This document shows positions 24,007 through 32,367 of a DNA stretch of 64,000 nucleotides, in pieces. The notes under the pieces are model-generated. The model saw nothing but the letters and a program-made list of their open reading frames with translations. It had not been told where the DNA came from and made no database searches. The stretch spans positions 62,001-126,000 of the forward strand of contig AZWL01000004.1 in the NCBI GenBank assembly GCA_000514715.1. The letters run 5' to 3'. Numbering within the stretch: the first letter of the stretch is position 1; each line of letters begins with the position of its first letter. This DNA comes from Streptomyces sp. CNH099 (lineage in GTDB: Bacteria; Actinomycetota; Actinomycetes; Streptomycetales; Streptomycetaceae). Made by a program: the position numbers and the translations under genes.

Positions 24007-25524
24007 GTGCCCACACCCACCCGCCGAAAGCCCCGGCCCCGCCTCCTCGCGCCCGTGCTCGCCGCGGCCGTGGCCGCGACCGCCTTCCTGACCGCCCCCG
24101 CCGCGGCCCGCACCGAGCCGGCCGCGGCCCCCGCCGCCGCCCCCGGGGACGCGATCCTCCCCAAGCCGGTGCCGGTGCAGCTCGGCCTCGTCGTGGCGGA
24201 GTACGCGCAGCTCCCGGAGTCGGAGCCGACGCCGCCGCCGACCGACCCGCGGCTGATGCGGCACGCCCGCATCAACGCCCTCGCCGAACTCCCCGACGGC
24301 TCCGGCCGCAAGGCGGTGCCCGACCTCAACGGCAAGCTCTACCTGGTCGAGGACGGCGGGCAGCCCCGCCCGTACCTCGACGTCGGCGCCGCCTTCGCGC
24401 CGCAGTTCTTCTCCGGCCAGGGCCTCGGCCAGGGCTTCGGCTACGCCGCCTTCCACCCCGGCTTCGCCCGCAACGGCATCTTCTACACCGTCCACACCGA
24501 ACTGGCCTCCACCACCGACGAGGAGCCCGACCTCACCCCGCAGCCCAACACCGGCTACCACGGCATCATCACCGAGTGGACGGCCGACGACCCGGCCGCC
24601 GACACGTTCTCCGGCACCCGCCGCGAGGTGCTGCGCCTCGGCTTCCAGGGCCGGATCCACGGCATCCAGCAGATCGCGTTCAACCCCACCGCCCGCCGGG
24701 GCAGCGCCGAGTACGGCAAGCTCTACATCGCCGTGGGCGACGGCGGCACGGGCGTACGCACCACCGAGCCGCAGAACCTCGCGCTGCCGCACGGCAAGCT
24801 GCTGCGGATCGACCCCCGCGGCGACGACAGCGCCAACGGCGCGTACGGCGTCCCCGCCGACAACCCCTTCGCCGACCGCCCGGGCGCCCTCGGCGAGATC
24901 TACGCCTACGGCTACCGCGACCCGCACCGGTTCAGCTGGGACAGCGGCGGCGAGCACCGGATGTACCTCGGCCACATCGGCCAGCACGCCGTGGAGTCCG
25001 TCTACGAGGTGCGGGCCGGGGACAACTCCGGCTGGAGCGAGCGCGAGGGCCCGTTCGTCTTCGACAAGAACCCGGGCGACCCCTGCGACGCGTACAAGCC
25101 GCTGCCGCCGGACGACGCCACGTACGGCTACACCTACCCCGTGGCCGCCTACGACCACGACCCGCCGCCGGACTGGAACTGCACCTCCGACATCGGCCGC
25201 GCCGTCTCCGGCGGCTTCGTCTACCGCGGCGACGACCTGCGCAAGCTGCGCGGCACGTACGTCTTCGGCGACCTCGTCGACGGCCGCGTGTTCGCCAGCC
25301 GCGCCCGCGACATGGTCCGCGGCGCCCCGCAGATGGCGACGATCTACCAGCTCAGGCTCTACGACGACACCACCGGCAAGCGGGTCACGGCCCGCGACCT
25401 GGCCGGCGACACCCGCGTCGACCTGCGCTTCGGGCAGGACGCGGCGGGCGAGCTGTACCTGCTGGCGAAGGCGAACGGCAAGGTCTGGAAGGTCACCGGC
25501 ACCCGCGGCCCCGCGCTGCCGTAG
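24007..25524 (+). CDS. Secreted PQQ-dependent sugar (sorbosone/glucose) dehydrogenase-like protein
   Basis: The 505-aa protein has an N-terminal export signal (PRLLAPVLAAAVAATAFLTAPAAA) and a GSDH six-bladed beta-propeller: GLGQGFGYAAFHPGFARNGIFYTVHTE, GRIHGIQQIAFNP, YGKLYIAVGDGG, LPHGKLLRIDP, EIYAYGYRDPHRFSWD, GDNSGWSEREG and GGFVYRGDDLRKLRGTYVFGD. The catalytic-type His in IHGIQQ and the Asp/Arg near YRDPHR are retained. It should oxidise sugars or alcohols extracellularly with PQQ, but no PQQ biosynthesis genes are in the window. GTG at 24007 follows CGGAG. The C-rich 143 bp before it hold nothing else recognisable. Confidence 0.85.
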   Translation: MPTPTRRKPRPRLLAPVLAAAVAATAFLTAPAAARTEPAAAPAAAPGDAILPKPVPVQLGLVVAEYAQLPESEPTPPPTDPRLMRHARINALAELPDGSGRKAVPDLNGKLYLVEDGGQPRPYLDVGAAFAPQFFSGQGLGQGFGYAAFHPGFARNGIFYTVHTELASTTDEEPDLTPQPNTGYHGIITEWTADDPAADTFSGTRREVLRLGFQGRIHGIQQIAFNPTARRGSAEYGKLYIAVGDGGTGVRTTEPQNLALPHGKLLRIDPRGDDSANGAYGVPADNPFADRPGALGEIYAYGYRDPHRFSWDSGGEHRMYLGHIGQHAVESVYEVRAGDNSGWSEREGPFVFDKNPGDPCDAYKPLPPDDATYGYTYPVAAYDHDPPPDWNCTSDIGRAVSGGFVYRGDDLRKLRGTYVFGDLVDGRVFASRARDMVRGAPQMATIYQLRLYDDTTGKRVTARDLAGDTRVDLRFGQDAAGELYLLAKANGKVWKVTGTRGPALP

Positions 25525-25529
25525 CCGGA

Positions 25530-25568
25530 GGCCGCACCCCCGGCGCGGGCGGCGCCGGGGGTGCGGCC
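25530..25568. terminator. Strong bidirectional terminator
   Basis: GGCCGCACCCCCGGCGC (25530-25546), loop GGGCG and an exact 17-base complement (25552-25568) lie between convergent genes. This marks a likely left border of the biosynthetic cluster. Confidence 0.75.
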
Positions 25569-25601
25569 GGGCCGCGCGGAGGGGGTCAGTCCGCAGGAGG
25601 G

Positions 25602-26618
25602 TCAGTCCGCGGGGCCGCGCTGCGTCCGCGCCCGCCGCTCCAGCTCCCGCGCGAACTCCAGCCACGCCGCGGCGCACGACCGGGCCACCTCGGCCACCGG
25701 GCCGCGCCAGTGCGGCGGCACCGCGTCGACCTGTCCGGCCAGGTCGTCCGGCTCCAGCACGTGCTCGTCGGCCCAGGCCAGGAAGGCCCGGCCGCTCGGC
25801 GCGTACCGCACCGACGGGTCCCGGCCCAGGCCGTCCCGCACCGCGTGCCACCGGGCGCCGCGCCCGCCGCCCGCCGCCGGGGCGGGCGGCGGCCCGGGGG
25901 CCGCGGGCCGCGGCGGGAGGGGGTCGCGGCCGGTGCGCAGACGTTCGCGTACGTCGTGGGCCGTGCCCACCGAGACGCCGGCCGCCCGCGCGATGGCGCG
26001 CAGCGACGCCTCGGGGTGCCGGGCGATCACCCGGCTCGCCCGCAGCCGGCCGGCGGAGGCGTCCAGGGGGCGGACCCGGCCGTCCCGCCCCACCCGGCCG
26101 GCGTCGGCCCCGTCCGCACCGCCGGCCCCGCCGCCGTCGCGCTCAGACGGGGCGAAGGAGCGCCGCCGGATCGCGCCCACCGTCGTCGGGGACAGGCCGG
26201 TGGCCGCGGCGACGGCACGGTCCGACCAGCGCCGGTGCGCCGCGAGGACGCGGACGGCCGCCGCCTCGCGGTCGTGCAGGGAGAGCGGCAGCCCGCCGGT
26301 GAGGTTGCGCTCGACGGCGCGCAGGAAGGCCGCCGTCTCGTCGCCGTCGAAGAACACGGCGGGGATGGTCGTGTCGCCGCGCAGCCGCGCGGCGTGCAGC
26401 CGGTGCATGCCGTCGACGACGCGCATCGTGCGGCGGTGCACGAGCACCGGGGGCAGGCCGGGCAGGGCGGCGAGCAGCCGCACGTGCTCGGGGTCGATCC
26501 CGGCGAGCCGGGGCGAGTCGCCGGGCCGCAGCGACGCCACCGGCACCGCGACGGCCGGGGCCGGGGTCCGCGCCGGCGGGTGCCGCTCCGGATCCGTTCT
26601 CTCCCCGCTGCCCCGCAT
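25602..26618 (-). CDS. StrR/NovG-type ParB-like cluster regulator
   Basis: The 338-aa protein opens with a ParB/Srx-like domain, VPVASLRPGDSPRLAG, PPVLVHRRTMRVVDGMHRL and FFDGDETAAFLRAVERN, followed by helix-turn-helix segments (RWSDRAVAAATGLSPTTVGAIRRR and SLRAIARAAGVSVGTAHDVRER). This order is that of StrR and NovG, pathway-specific activators of antibiotic clusters. A C-terminal domain of about 80 residues follows a Pro/Gly linker. The ATG at 26618 has GGTGGG upstream; the extra 35 codons to the ATG at 26723 use rare codons (ATA, AGA, TAT) and look non-coding. It shares a divergent promoter region and an operator with the haloperoxidase homologue, and probably controls the cluster. Confidence 0.82.
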   Translation of the reverse strand: MRGSGERTDPERHPPARTPAPAVAVPVASLRPGDSPRLAGIDPEHVRLLAALPGLPPVLVHRRTMRVVDGMHRLHAARLRGDTTIPAVFFDGDETAAFLRAVERNLTGGLPLSLHDREAAAVRVLAAHRRWSDRAVAAATGLSPTTVGAIRRRSFAPSERDGGGAGGADGADAGRVGRDGRVRPLDASAGRLRASRVIARHPEASLRAIARAAGVSVGTAHDVRERLRTGRDPLPPRPAAPGPPPAPAAGGGRGARWHAVRDGLGRDPSVRYAPSGRAFLAWADEHVLEPDDLAGQVDAVPPHWRGPVAEVARSCAAAWLEFARELERRARTQRGPAD

Positions 26619-26734
26619 GCGTGCACCCACCCGTCGGCCCGTGGCGGCCAGAGCGAAACGTATTACCGGCGGAATTCTTCCCGGCGGCACCCGCGCGGGC
26701 AACAGCCGCAAATACTCCAGCATGGGTAGTGCCC

Positions 26735-26752
26735 ACTACCCGATCGAGCAGT
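26735..26752. promoter_or_regulatory. Cluster operator, copy 1 (ACTACCCG-AT-CGAGCAGT)
   Basis: This 18-bp inverted repeat matches the copy at 43672 at 15 of 18 positions. It lies about 115 bp from both the StrR-like start (26618) and the haloperoxidase-like start (26865). A further inverted half-site, GGGTAGT, lies at 26724-26730 and forms a second palindrome, GGGTAGTG-CC-CACTACCC (26724-26741), with its left arm. Confidence 0.65.
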
Positions 26753-26864
26753 GGACCGGGTTGTGACGGCAGGTCTAGCGTCCTTCAGCAGTGTGCAACC
26801 CCCTTGCGGAATAAGGTGCGCCACAACGCGGATCCACCCTACGCACGAACAAGGAGACTGTCCG

Positions 26865-28352
26865 GTGGCGAAATTGACACGGCTGCGGAACCGGCGCCTG
26901 GGATACGCGGTGGCCATCGCCACCGCGGCGGCGCTGACGGGGACCCTGACCAGTGCGGTGCCGGCGTCGTCGCAGGAAGACGGCTTCGACATCGACCATG
27001 ACAACGTGCTGATGGAAGTCGTCTATCCCAAGTTCCAGCGGGTGTCGCGCGACGAGAGTTCGGGCCGCGCGGTGTCGCTGACGGTGGACCACGCCATGCT
27101 CATCGAAATGCCGTGGTTCGACGCCATCGCGCCCTACCACCCCACGGCGAAGGGAATCTTCTCGGAAATACCGCGGCGCCCGGAATCCGAGCACACGACA
27201 CGCAACCAGAACATCGCCGTGACCTATGCCGCGTTCACCTCTCTGAACGCCGTGCTGCCGGAGTACAAGAGCCGGTGGATCGAGATGATGGAGGCGGCGG
27301 GCCTCGATCCGGACGCCACCGCGGAGGACCCGACCACGCCGAGCGGCATCGGCATCATCGCGGCCAAGAGGGCGATGGAGGCGCGGAAGGGCGACGGCAG
27401 CAACCGGGACGGCTCCCGGGGCGGCCGCACGTACAACAAGCGGCCCTACTACGACTACACCGGCTACAAGCCGGTCAACACCGTCTACGACCTGCGCAAC
27501 CCGTCACGCTGGCAGCCGAACACGTCGTCGGTGCGGAACGTCTACAAGGACCAGCAGTTCGCGACGCCGTACTACGGCCGGGTGCGGCCGTTCACGTACG
27601 ACAGCCCCGCCGAGTTCCGGGTCCGCCCGCCGGTCAACAGCAACCACTGGCACCGGCGCGCCTACCGGCAGCAGGCGAACGAGGTGCTGCGGGCGTCCGC
27701 GAACCTGACCGACGAACAGAAGATGACCGCCGAGCTGTTCAACGACAAGGTGCTCACCTTCGGCCAGTACGCGGGCACCCCGGTGGTGCTGGCGGGCAAC
27801 CTGAACACCGAGCAGACGGTCCACTACATCACCATGTCCGACGTGGCGTTCGTCGACGTCACCATCGCCACCTGGCACTACAAGCGCAAGTACGACTCGG
27901 TGCGGCCCGAGACCGCCGTCGACTACCTGTACGGCGAGCGGAAGCTGACCGCCTGGGGCGGCCCCGGGCAGGGCACCGTCAACGACATCACGGGCGAGGA
28001 GTGGGAGGGCTACCTGGACTCGGTCTCCGCCGACCACCCCGAGTACCCCTCCGCCAGCTCCGCGCTCTGCCTCGCCTTCGCCGCGCAGGTGCGGCAGTTC
28101 ACCGGCACCGACGAGATCAGGGTGAAGGCCGAGTTCCCCCGGGGGTCGTCGCTGGTCGAGCCGGGCGTCACCCCGGCCAACGACGTCACGCTGCAGTGGA
28201 ACAGCTGGACGGAGTTCGCCGACGCCTGCGGCGAGAGCCGGATCTGGGCCGGCGAGAACTTCCGGTCCTCCGTCGAGGCCGCGAAGCAGTACGCGCCCGA
28301 GATCGGCGACCGGAGCTACGAGTTCGTCCAGCGCAAGCTGAACGGCGGCTGA
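26865..28352 (+). CDS. Vanadium haloperoxidase/PAP2-superfamily homologue with degenerate active site
   Basis: The 495-aa protein starts at GTG 26865 behind AAGGAG and carries an export-type signal (RRLGYAVAIATAAALTGTLTSAVPAS). Its C-terminal half has the vanadium chloroperoxidase framework: KYDSVRP (K342, R347), EYPSAS (394-398, in place of PSGH) and SRIWAGEN (R459 to N465, in place of R-x5-H). Both histidines that act in acid/base catalysis and bind vanadate are therefore replaced (by S398 and N465), while Lys and both Arg remain. It may bind phosphate or vanadate weakly, or catalyse a non-halogenating step. It faces the StrR-like regulator across the shared operator, which places it in the cluster. 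Confidence 0.78.
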   Translation: MAKLTRLRNRRLGYAVAIATAAALTGTLTSAVPASSQEDGFDIDHDNVLMEVVYPKFQRVSRDESSGRAVSLTVDHAMLIEMPWFDAIAPYHPTAKGIFSEIPRRPESEHTTRNQNIAVTYAAFTSLNAVLPEYKSRWIEMMEAAGLDPDATAEDPTTPSGIGIIAAKRAMEARKGDGSNRDGSRGGRTYNKRPYYDYTGYKPVNTVYDLRNPSRWQPNTSSVRNVYKDQQFATPYYGRVRPFTYDSPAEFRVRPPVNSNHWHRRAYRQQANEVLRASANLTDEQKMTAELFNDKVLTFGQYAGTPVVLAGNLNTEQTVHYITMSDVAFVDVTIATWHYKRKYDSVRPETAVDYLYGERKLTAWGGPGQGTVNDITGEEWEGYLDSVSADHPEYPSASSALCLAFAAQVRQFTGTDEIRVKAEFPRGSSLVEPGVTPANDVTLQWNSWTEFADACGESRIWAGENFRSSVEAAKQYAPEIGDRSYEFVQRKLNGG

Positions 28353-28383
28353 TCCCCGGCGGGTCCGGGAGCACCGCGCGGTC

Positions 28384-28433
28384 CGGCGCCGGCCGCCGAC
28401 GGGTGAGGTCCACCCCGTCGGCGGCCGGCGCCG
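28384..28433. terminator. Large bidirectional hairpin
   Basis: CGGCGCCGGCCGCCGACGGG (28384-28403) pairs with the segment ending 28433; with one bulged C the stem is about 22 bp around a 5-base loop. It separates the convergent haloperoxidase-like and monooxygenase genes. Confidence 0.7.
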
Positions 28434-28450
28434 CGGTGTGCGCGGCCCCG

Positions 28451-30067
28451 TCACACCCGCGCCGCCACCCCGGCGGCGCCCCGGACCCGCCGGACCACCG
28501 CGTCCGGGTCCGCGGGCGGGGCGTTGCCGCGCCAGGCCACGTGGTGGTCCGGCCGGAGCAGGACGAGGTCGCGCTCCCACAGCTCGCGCGCGGCCGCGTC
28601 GGCCACCACCGCGTGGCGGACGGTCACGCCCTGCGCGGCGGCGGCGTTCAGCAGCGGGTCGGCGCGCCCTCCGCCGGCGAAGTCGACGAGCGTGAACGAC
28701 GGGCCGAAGAGGTCGTACAGCGGGGTGCCGTCCTTCAGCAGCAGGCTGGGCGGGCGGCTGCCGGGCCAGGTGGTCGGCCTGTACGCCCGCGGGCTCCAGC
28801 CGGGGGCGGCGCCGTCGTCGGGGCAGACGACGGGCGAGTCGTCGTAGCGGTAGCCCAGTTCGACGCCGCGGTACTCGTTCTCGCCGCGCTCCTCGCCGAG
28901 GAAGGCCGCGACGGCGTCCGGCGGGGCGCCGTCGCGCAGCAGGGCGCCGGCCTTCATGTGCACGCCGATGTGCCGGTGCGAGGTGCGCATGTTGCGCAGG
29001 CCGACCGGGCGCCGGTCGGTCTCGTAGCTGTCGAGCAGCGCGGGGCCGCCGTGGTGCCGGACCATCAGGGCGACCTTCCAGGCCGCGTCCATCGCGTCGC
29101 CGATGCCGGTGTTCATCCCGTACGCGCCGGTCGGGAACATGCGGTGCGCGGCGTCGCCGGCGAGCAGGACGCGGCCGGCGCGATAGCGGTCGGCGAGCAT
29201 GAAGCCGGGGCGCCAGCGGGAGGTCAGCAGCACCTTCTCGATCTTCAGCCCGGTGCCCAGGACGTCCAGCAGGAAGCCCGCGGGGTCGGTGGGCGGGGTG
29301 TCGAACTCGTCCGGGCGCACGCCGTTGACGTGCGCGGTCCAGGTGTCGACCTCGTCCTGGGCGATGAGGACGTAGCGGAAGGCGAAGTAGTGCCAGAACG
29401 GGCCGTGCCGGTGCAGGGTGCCGCGGTCGCGGCTCTTGAAGTGCACCATGAACGCGCCGGGCAGCCCGGGGACGCCGAAGGTGTCCTCGCCGATGCCGAG
29501 GACGGCGCGGACGCGGCTCGACGCGCCGTCGCAGCCGATCACGTACCGCGACCGCAGCCGGATCCGGTCGCCGGTCGGGACGTCCACCAGGTGGCTGGTC
29601 ACGCCCTGGTCGTCCTGCGTGAGGGAGTCGAACCGCAGGCCGGTGCGCAGGTCGACGCGGTGGTGGCGCCGGCAGTGGGCGCGCAGCACCGGCTCCAGCT
29701 CCGTCTGGGATATCCGCTGGCCGGGCTCGGCGGAGCCGGTGCCGTCGTTGTGCGCGGCGAAGCGGCGCCGCTCCTCGTCGACGGAGGGCAGCGCCCAGGT
29801 GGTGATCGGCGTGCCGGCGAGCCCGGTGGACCAGACGACGTCGGCCGGGTGCCCGGGTGCGACGCCGGCGGCGCGGACGTCGTCGGCGACGCCGAGCTGC
29901 CGGAGGAACTCCATGCTGCGGGCGTTGACGAAGTCGAGTTTGGGGTGTGCGGAGGTCTCGGAGCTCTGGTCGGCGAGTATGCACCGGACGCCCTGGCGGG
30001 CGAGCGCCAGCGCGGTCGCCATGCCGACCGGGCCGGCGCCCACGACGAGTACGGGTGCGGGTTCCAC
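28451..30067 (-). CDS. FAD-dependent aromatic hydroxylase (PHBH fold, long form)
   Basis: The 538-aa flavoprotein monooxygenase shows the Rossmann FAD motif VLVVGAGPVGMATALALARQG, the second FAD/NADPH motif VIGCDGASSRVRAVLG and the GDAAHRMFPTGAYGMNTGIGD motif. A thioredoxin-like C-terminal domain of about 130 residues, typical of MhpA, TetX or polyketide hydroxylases, follows. It should hydroxylate an aromatic ring with NAD(P)H and O2. It is the last gene of the long minus-strand run, 69 bp after the symporter gene, so it is a likely tailoring enzyme of the AHBA-type pathway. GTG at 30067 follows GGGGAGG. Confidence 0.85.
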   Translation of the reverse strand: MEPAPVLVVGAGPVGMATALALARQGVRCILADQSSETSAHPKLDFVNARSMEFLRQLGVADDVRAAGVAPGHPADVVWSTGLAGTPITTWALPSVDEERRRFAAHNDGTGSAEPGQRISQTELEPVLRAHCRRHHRVDLRTGLRFDSLTQDDQGVTSHLVDVPTGDRIRLRSRYVIGCDGASSRVRAVLGIGEDTFGVPGLPGAFMVHFKSRDRGTLHRHGPFWHYFAFRYVLIAQDEVDTWTAHVNGVRPDEFDTPPTDPAGFLLDVLGTGLKIEKVLLTSRWRPGFMLADRYRAGRVLLAGDAAHRMFPTGAYGMNTGIGDAMDAAWKVALMVRHHGGPALLDSYETDRRPVGLRNMRTSHRHIGVHMKAGALLRDGAPPDAVAAFLGEERGENEYRGVELGYRYDDSPVVCPDDGAAPGWSPRAYRPTTWPGSRPPSLLLKDGTPLYDLFGPSFTLVDFAGGGRADPLLNAAAAQGVTVRHAVVADAAARELWERDLVLLRPDHHVAWRGNAPPADPDAVVRRVRGAAGVAARV

Positions 30068-30136
30068 GGTTGCCTCCCCTCAGGGGTGTGGGGCGGCACC
30101 CGGCCGCCCCACACCCCGTCGCAGTCTGCGGTTGTC

Positions 30137-31801
30137 TCAGCGGGCTTCGCTGGGCGTACGGGGCCTGTCGTCGCCGTCCGCCCCCGTGCGGGCCGCCGCG
30201 GGCGCGCGGCCGCCGGTCAGGGCCCGGACCTGCATCTCGGCGAAGGCCTTGTCGTCGCGCTCCTTGCTGCTGAGGGAGCCGAAGTAGCCGAGCAGGAAGC
30301 CGGCCGGGATGGTGATCAGCCCGGGTTCGATGTCGATGAACTTGAAGTTGGCGCCGGCGAAGATGGCGTCGTCCGGCCCCGAGACCCCGTTGGAGAACAC
30401 CACCAGGAACATCAGCAGCGCGGTGCCGCCGTAGACGATCCACTTCAGCCCGGCGGTGTTGAACCGGCGCCAGAACAGGGCGTAGACGACGGCCGGGAGG
30501 ACCGCGGTGCCGGCCAGGTCGATCGAGGTCGGGATGAAGATGTGGGTGCGCACCGGCAGCATCGCGACGCCGACGAGCACCGAGGCGATGCCGATCCGCA
30601 GGGTGTTGCGCCGGATGTCCCGCAGTTCGCCGGCCGGGTCCGGCTTGCGGCCGCGTACGACGTTGAGGTCCTTGGTGACGCAGGTGACCGCGTTGATGAG
30701 CAGGGCGGCGTAGACGCCGACGATCGTCAGCAGGGCGATCGGCGCGAGCACGCCGATCATCACCGGTCCGCCCAGCTCGTCCACGAGCTTGGGCAGGCTG
30801 ATGTCGCGGTGGGCCTTGATCACGCCGATCCGCTCGGAGCCGAGGACCGCCACGGAGGCGAAGCCGACGATCGCCATGCACAGGTAGACGCCGACGACGA
30901 TCATCGACGCCCAGCCGGCGGAGCGGCGGGCGTCCCGGCCGCTGGTCGTGGCGAAGTTGCGCAGGAACAGGAACGGGATGGCGGCCACGCCGACGGCGAC
31001 GCAGAAGAGCTTGGAGAGGTGGACCAGCCGGTGCTGGCCCTCGCCGAACTCGCGTCCCGGGCCGAGCAGGTCGTAGCCGGCGGGGACGTCCTTGCGGTTC
31101 TGCTCGGCCTTGTCGAGGATGTCGAAGACGTTCAGGTTGAACTCCGCGAGCACCAGGAGCGTCAGCACCAGCACGACGGTGAGGGTGAGGATCGCCTTGA
31201 ACACCAGCAGCCGGGTGACGCCCGCCATGCCGGCCGTGTACGCGTAGAAGACGGTGACGAGGCCGACGACGAGGACCGAGAGGCCCAGTCCCGCGACGTT
31301 GTCCAGGCCGAACCAGCGGTTGAAGATGAAGGCGATCGCCGCGAGGCTGATGATCGTGAACATCCCGTAGATCAGCAGTGTGACGATCGCCGCGGCCTTG
31401 CGCGCCTGGCGTTCCTCGGCGCGCATCGCGAAGATGTCGCCGAGCGTGTATCCGCCGAGGTTGCGCACGGGCGAGGCGAAGAGCAGCACCCCGAGCACCA
31501 TCGAGGTGGTGAACGCGGTCAGCAGCATCGCGGCGTCGTAGCCGTTGAGCGCGATGTGCCCGGTGATGATGAACAGGGTGGAGTACATCAGCGGCGCGGA
31601 CGCCAGCGCGACGGCGTTCTGCACGGGCCCGATCCGGCGGCCGGCGACGAGGAAGTCGTCGGAGGTGCGCACGCTGTCGCGCACCGCCTTGACGACGAAG
31701 TACACGGCGACGGCGGCCGCTATCGTCGCGGGTATCGCGATCTCGGGCACCGCCCAGGTGTTGTCGATGGGCGGCGGCGGGTCGGCGAGGGTCGTGCTCA
31801 T
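30137..31801 (-). CDS. Sodium:solute symporter (SSS family, ActP/MctP-like)
   Basis: The 554-aa membrane protein has about thirteen hydrophobic segments and SSS features: SDDFLVAGRRIGPVQNAVALASAPLMYSTLF split as SDDFLVAGRRIGP plus the following helix, GYTLGDIFAMR, FYAYTAGMAGVTRL and RNFATTSGRDARRSAGW. It belongs with acetate/monocarboxylate symporters, and its start overlaps the DUF485 gene stop (ATGA), a pairing typical of actP/yjcH. It may import an organic or aromatic acid precursor, or be a passenger in the cluster. A cytoplasmic tail of about 35 residues is disordered. Confidence 0.88.
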   Translation of the reverse strand: MSTTLADPPPPIDNTWAVPEIAIPATIAAAVAVYFVVKAVRDSVRTSDDFLVAGRRIGPVQNAVALASAPLMYSTLFIITGHIALNGYDAAMLLTAFTTSMVLGVLLFASPVRNLGGYTLGDIFAMRAEERQARKAAAIVTLLIYGMFTIISLAAIAFIFNRWFGLDNVAGLGLSVLVVGLVTVFYAYTAGMAGVTRLLVFKAILTLTVVLVLTLLVLAEFNLNVFDILDKAEQNRKDVPAGYDLLGPGREFGEGQHRLVHLSKLFCVAVGVAAIPFLFLRNFATTSGRDARRSAGWASMIVVGVYLCMAIVGFASVAVLGSERIGVIKAHRDISLPKLVDELGGPVMIGVLAPIALLTIVGVYAALLINAVTCVTKDLNVVRGRKPDPAGELRDIRRNTLRIGIASVLVGVAMLPVRTHIFIPTSIDLAGTAVLPAVVYALFWRRFNTAGLKWIVYGGTALLMFLVVFSNGVSGPDDAIFAGANFKFIDIEPGLITIPAGFLLGYFGSLSSKERDDKAFAEMQVRALTGGRAPAAARTGADGDDRPRTPSEAR

Positions 31802-32133
31802 CGCGGCTCTCCTTCCAGTTCCGCCCGGACCTGGTCGGTCAAGGGGTCAAGCCGGTTGGCGGCGTAGCGCAGGTACGTCGCGCAGACCGTCACGACGACG
31901 GCGAACGTCAGGAACATGAACAGCAGGCCGACGTTGACGGGGCCGCCTATCTCCTGCCGGAAGAAGCCGGGGGCGAAGGCGGCCAGCGCCGTCCCGGCGA
32001 ACCACCAGCCGAAGAACAGCACGCTCGCCCGGATGAGGAAGGAATTCGTCTGGCGCTGCAGGGACTTGAACCCGGCGCTGCCGTGCACGGCGACGTAGCG
32101 GTCGCCGTCCGCCGACGAGTCCGTCGAACTCAT
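31798..32133 (-). CDS. DUF485 small membrane protein (YjcH-like)
   Basis: The 111-aa protein has two membrane segments (ASVLFFGWWFAGTALAAFAPGFF and NVGLLFMFLTFAVVVTVCATYLRYAANRLDPL, the latter split by YLRYAANRLDPLTDQVR, the DUF485 signature). Such proteins are translationally coupled to SSS symporters, as here. The function is presumed accessory to transport. The 234 bp upstream contain a 14-bp tandem repeat and probably a promoter for the three-gene unit ending at 28451. Confidence 0.85.
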   Translation of the reverse strand: MSSTDSSADGDRYVAVHGSAGFKSLQRQTNSFLIRASVLFFGWWFAGTALAAFAPGFFRQEIGGPVNVGLLFMFLTFAVVVTVCATYLRYAANRLDPLTDQVRAELEGEPR

Positions 32134-32308
32134 GACACCTCCTTGGCAGGGACGTCGGGACGAGGACGTCCGGACGTGCGGTCATCACTGCAGTGTTGGG
32201 GATCGTCTCGGCGTGGACATGACCCATTCGCGCGATCTCGGGGCGCGGCGGGGGATTGGCGTGACCGCCCCGGGATTCACGTGGCCCGGCGCTTTCCCCC
32301 TCCGTAGC

Positions 32309-32350
32309 GGCACGGGCGGAGGGGCACGGACGGAGGGGCACGGACGAAAG
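32309..32350. repeat. Three 14-bp tandem repeats
   Basis: GGCACGGGCGGAGG (32309-32322), GGCACGGACGGAGG (32323-32336) and GGCACGGACGAAAG (32337-32350) are consecutive in the gap between the SDR stop and the DUF485 start. They may be a regulator-binding array or a slippage product. Confidence 0.6.
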
Positions 32351-32367
32351 GGGGCGGTCCCGCGCGG

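Noticed and set aside
26618..26723. Upstream in-frame ATG (26723) as start of the StrR-like regulator
   Set aside because: The extra 35 codons use ATA, AGA, TAT, TTG and ATT, unlike every neighbouring gene, and have no good ribosome binding site; ATG 26618 has GGTGGG.
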